DNA of 64,000 nucleotides from NCBI GenBank assembly GCA_022266195.1, contig WHVY01000001.1, positions 5,518,001-5,582,000 of the forward strand. The letters run 5' to 3'. The notes under the pieces are model-generated. The model worked only from the letters and a program-made list of their open reading frames with translations. It was not told the origin of the DNA and searched no databases. Position numbers and translations under genes: made by a program. The DNA comes from Tetranychus cinnabarinus (lineage: Eukaryota; Arthropoda; Arachnida; Trombidiformes; Tetranychidae). This document shows positions 62,383 to 64,000 of this stretch, in pieces. Numbering within the stretch: position 1 is the stretch's first letter; every line of letters starts with the position of its first letter.

Positions 62383-63754
62383 TCAAGTTTTCAACTGTGA
62401 AGGTTTCATTTGTCTTTGCTTTTGAGTCCTTTCTAATTTTTCAGCTTGCTTAGCTTTTTGCTTAGCTGATTGACTTAACTTTTCAACATTAGAGATTTTC
62501 TTGGCATTTTTCCTAGCAGCAATTATTTTTTGTTTCTTCTTTTTCAATCTTCTGTCATGTTTACGATCAGTCGTGTCTCTTTCGGTAGCACCTTTGACCG
62601 GTCTTTTAGGCTTTTCAAGAACCTCTTCGGGTGCCAGGAGATTCGCTTCACTAACGGCTACTGGAATAGTGTCTTCTGCTGAAACTGCAGGTAAGTTATT
62701 TACAATTTTCACTTCTGGTTCAGGAGGTTTAGGTGTGAAGTGGAAACTGGATAGTGAATCCAATTGTAGGAAGATCGCGCTCATCATTTTACGAATTTCT
62801 TTGTGCGTTTCATTTTCTTCTTCGACCTTATCTTGTTGTGTCCTTTGAAGATAATCTTTCTCGTAAACTTCTGCAAGGCCAACTTTACTTTTCTCCTGAT
62901 CAAGAATCAATCGTCTTTTATATTCAAACGGCTGTTCTGCGGGTTTAATTTTACGTTCCACATCATCCCATATACCATCTTTAATCCTTTGCTTGATTAA
63001 ATCTTCCAATTTAAGAGCAACCTGTTCGTCAATTATCGGAGCTGGACGAGCTATAAAGTCGTATTGAAGATGATCTTCCAATAAACTGTTTGCAGGCCTC
63101 TTGTCAGCAGTAACTTCACCAATTAATTTCCATGGCTTTGACTTTAGATTTTCTTCCTCTAATTTCGTTATTTTTTCATCCATCTGCAGCTGTTCTTGTT
63201 CAAAAGTCGATAACATTTTTCCAACAAACTTTTCCCTTGGTCCTAATAATTTTTTAAGTTCTTCCTCTTCATCTTCTCCGGAGCTTGCTGGTTCTAAAAT
63301 ATCGAAGTCATCATCTTGCGGAATATCAATTTTGACAGTTTTGGTCAACTTTTTAGCTAAACTTGATAAATTACTGACATCTTTATCAATAATCTTCATG
63401 AAAGTATGATTGTGTTTCTCTAACTGAGCCCAAATTTGTTCCTCATCAAATCCTTCGGTGACTAAATCTTTAATACCAGGAACACCAGAGTTAAGTTTGA
63501 ACAATTCGAATAGCTTTAACGTAAGATCACGTAAATCATTTTCGATTTTCTTATTCGGCCTGAAATATAAGACAAAAATGAATAAAAAAATGGTCAAGTT
63601 AATAAACTAATGGTTACGGACACTATGTAAAAATGAGCACAAAAGGTATAGAGTGAGGAGAAAAATCTTACCTAAGGAAAGATGTCAAATCCGAAACACT
63701 TTTATTGAACAATCCAAATATTTGTTGAGAATCAAACTTGATTTGATCAGCCAT
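62383..63754 (-). CDS. MPHOSPH10: U3 snoRNP component MPP10 (short form)
   Basis: Two exons on the minus strand, 63672-63754 and 62383-63559; 419 aa. MPP10 scaffolds Imp3 and Imp4 in the small-subunit processome during 18S rRNA maturation in the nucleolus. Conserved blocks seen: GPREKFVGKMLSTFEQEQLQ, KPWKLIGEVTADKRPANSLL, DLIKQRIKDGIWDDVERK, GLAEVYEKDYLQ and LDSLSSFHFTPKPPEPEV, followed by a Lys/Arg-rich end (RKHDRRLKKKKQK). Acidic residues are limited to a short run (SSGEDEEEELK), whereas vertebrate MPP10 is about 680 aa with long acidic regions; this copy keeps the conserved blocks and lacks most of the linker. The start exon (MADQIKFDSQQIFGLF) joins in phase. Confidence 0.92.
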
Positions 63755-64000
63755 AGTGAAATTTGATAATAATAGAAATTAAAACACAAAACAATTAAAT
63801 TTAAACAACACGACAAAAAGTGAATTTCTCATAACCAAAACAAAACAACATGTGCTTAGTCATGTGACTACATTTGCAAGCTGGAGTAACTAGGGTAACG
63901 AGAAAATTTCTGAAAATAAGTTAATTCCCATTTGGTTGATTTTATGTTAACAATAATTTAATTTCACATCATTTAACTTTTAATTATATTGTTCAACTTA
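63755..64000. other. Upstream of MPP10; nothing recognised
   Basis: 246 bases of AT-rich DNA at the window end, presumably the MPP10 promoter. Confidence 0.5.

Overview
The window is eukaryotic nuclear DNA, very AT-rich, with short GT-AG introns, an arthropod TTAGG repeat and clearly animal genes. I infer a spider mite, most likely Tetranychus urticae. The key evidence is the acetylcholinesterase: spliced from three exons it is 687 residues long, the length I recall for the T. urticae enzyme, and the published T. urticae positions 228, 391 and 439 fall on the expected residues when this protein is numbered from its own first Met. The species call is inference.

Layout. 1-9363: no recognisable gene, probably intron of the next one. 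9364-10254 (-): first exon of a transmembrane adenylate cyclase. 10530-11617 (+): ABHD11-like hydrolase. 11876-13926 (+): PLCXD-like protein. 14327-15445 (-): ribosomal L1 domain protein (RSL1D1-like). 16334-21129 (+): 11-exon NRF-6-type membrane acyltransferase whose first intron is a giant inverted repeat. 22685-30165 (+): acetylcholinesterase with a remote GPI-signal exon. 32880-37090: rearranged, broken second copy of the NRF-6 gene around a second copy of the inverted repeat. 37262-38319 (+): TTC19-like. 38450-41623 (-): GON4L-like. 42397-44396 (+): unrecognised four-exon gene. 45859-46132: short TIR element carrying TTAGG repeats. 49119-50111 (+): myo-inositol oxygenase. 50749-51441 (-): PAR bZIP factor. 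54686-58571 (+): RR cuticle protein with a long Ala-Gln tract. 59101-60250 (-): prohibitin 1. 61154-62282 (+): trypsin-like protease. 62383-63754 (-): MPP10.

The genes do not form a pathway. They are mostly single housekeeping or effector genes in alternating head-to-head and tail-to-tail pairs. Three (RSL1D1, MPP10 and indirectly GON4L) are nuclear or nucleolar, and two (TTC19, PHB1) are mitochondrial.

The most interesting structure is the pair of ~1.8 kb fold-back sequences at the two NRF-6 loci. The downstream locus is an extended palindrome that includes an antisense copy of NRF-6 exon 2, so a read-through transcript could form a long hairpin matching the intact gene. Also notable are the resistance-type residues in acetylcholinesterase and the TTAGG-bearing TIR element with a perfect 8-bp target-site duplication. 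Exon limits were read by eye from splice signals and reading-frame continuity; no alignment or search was run.
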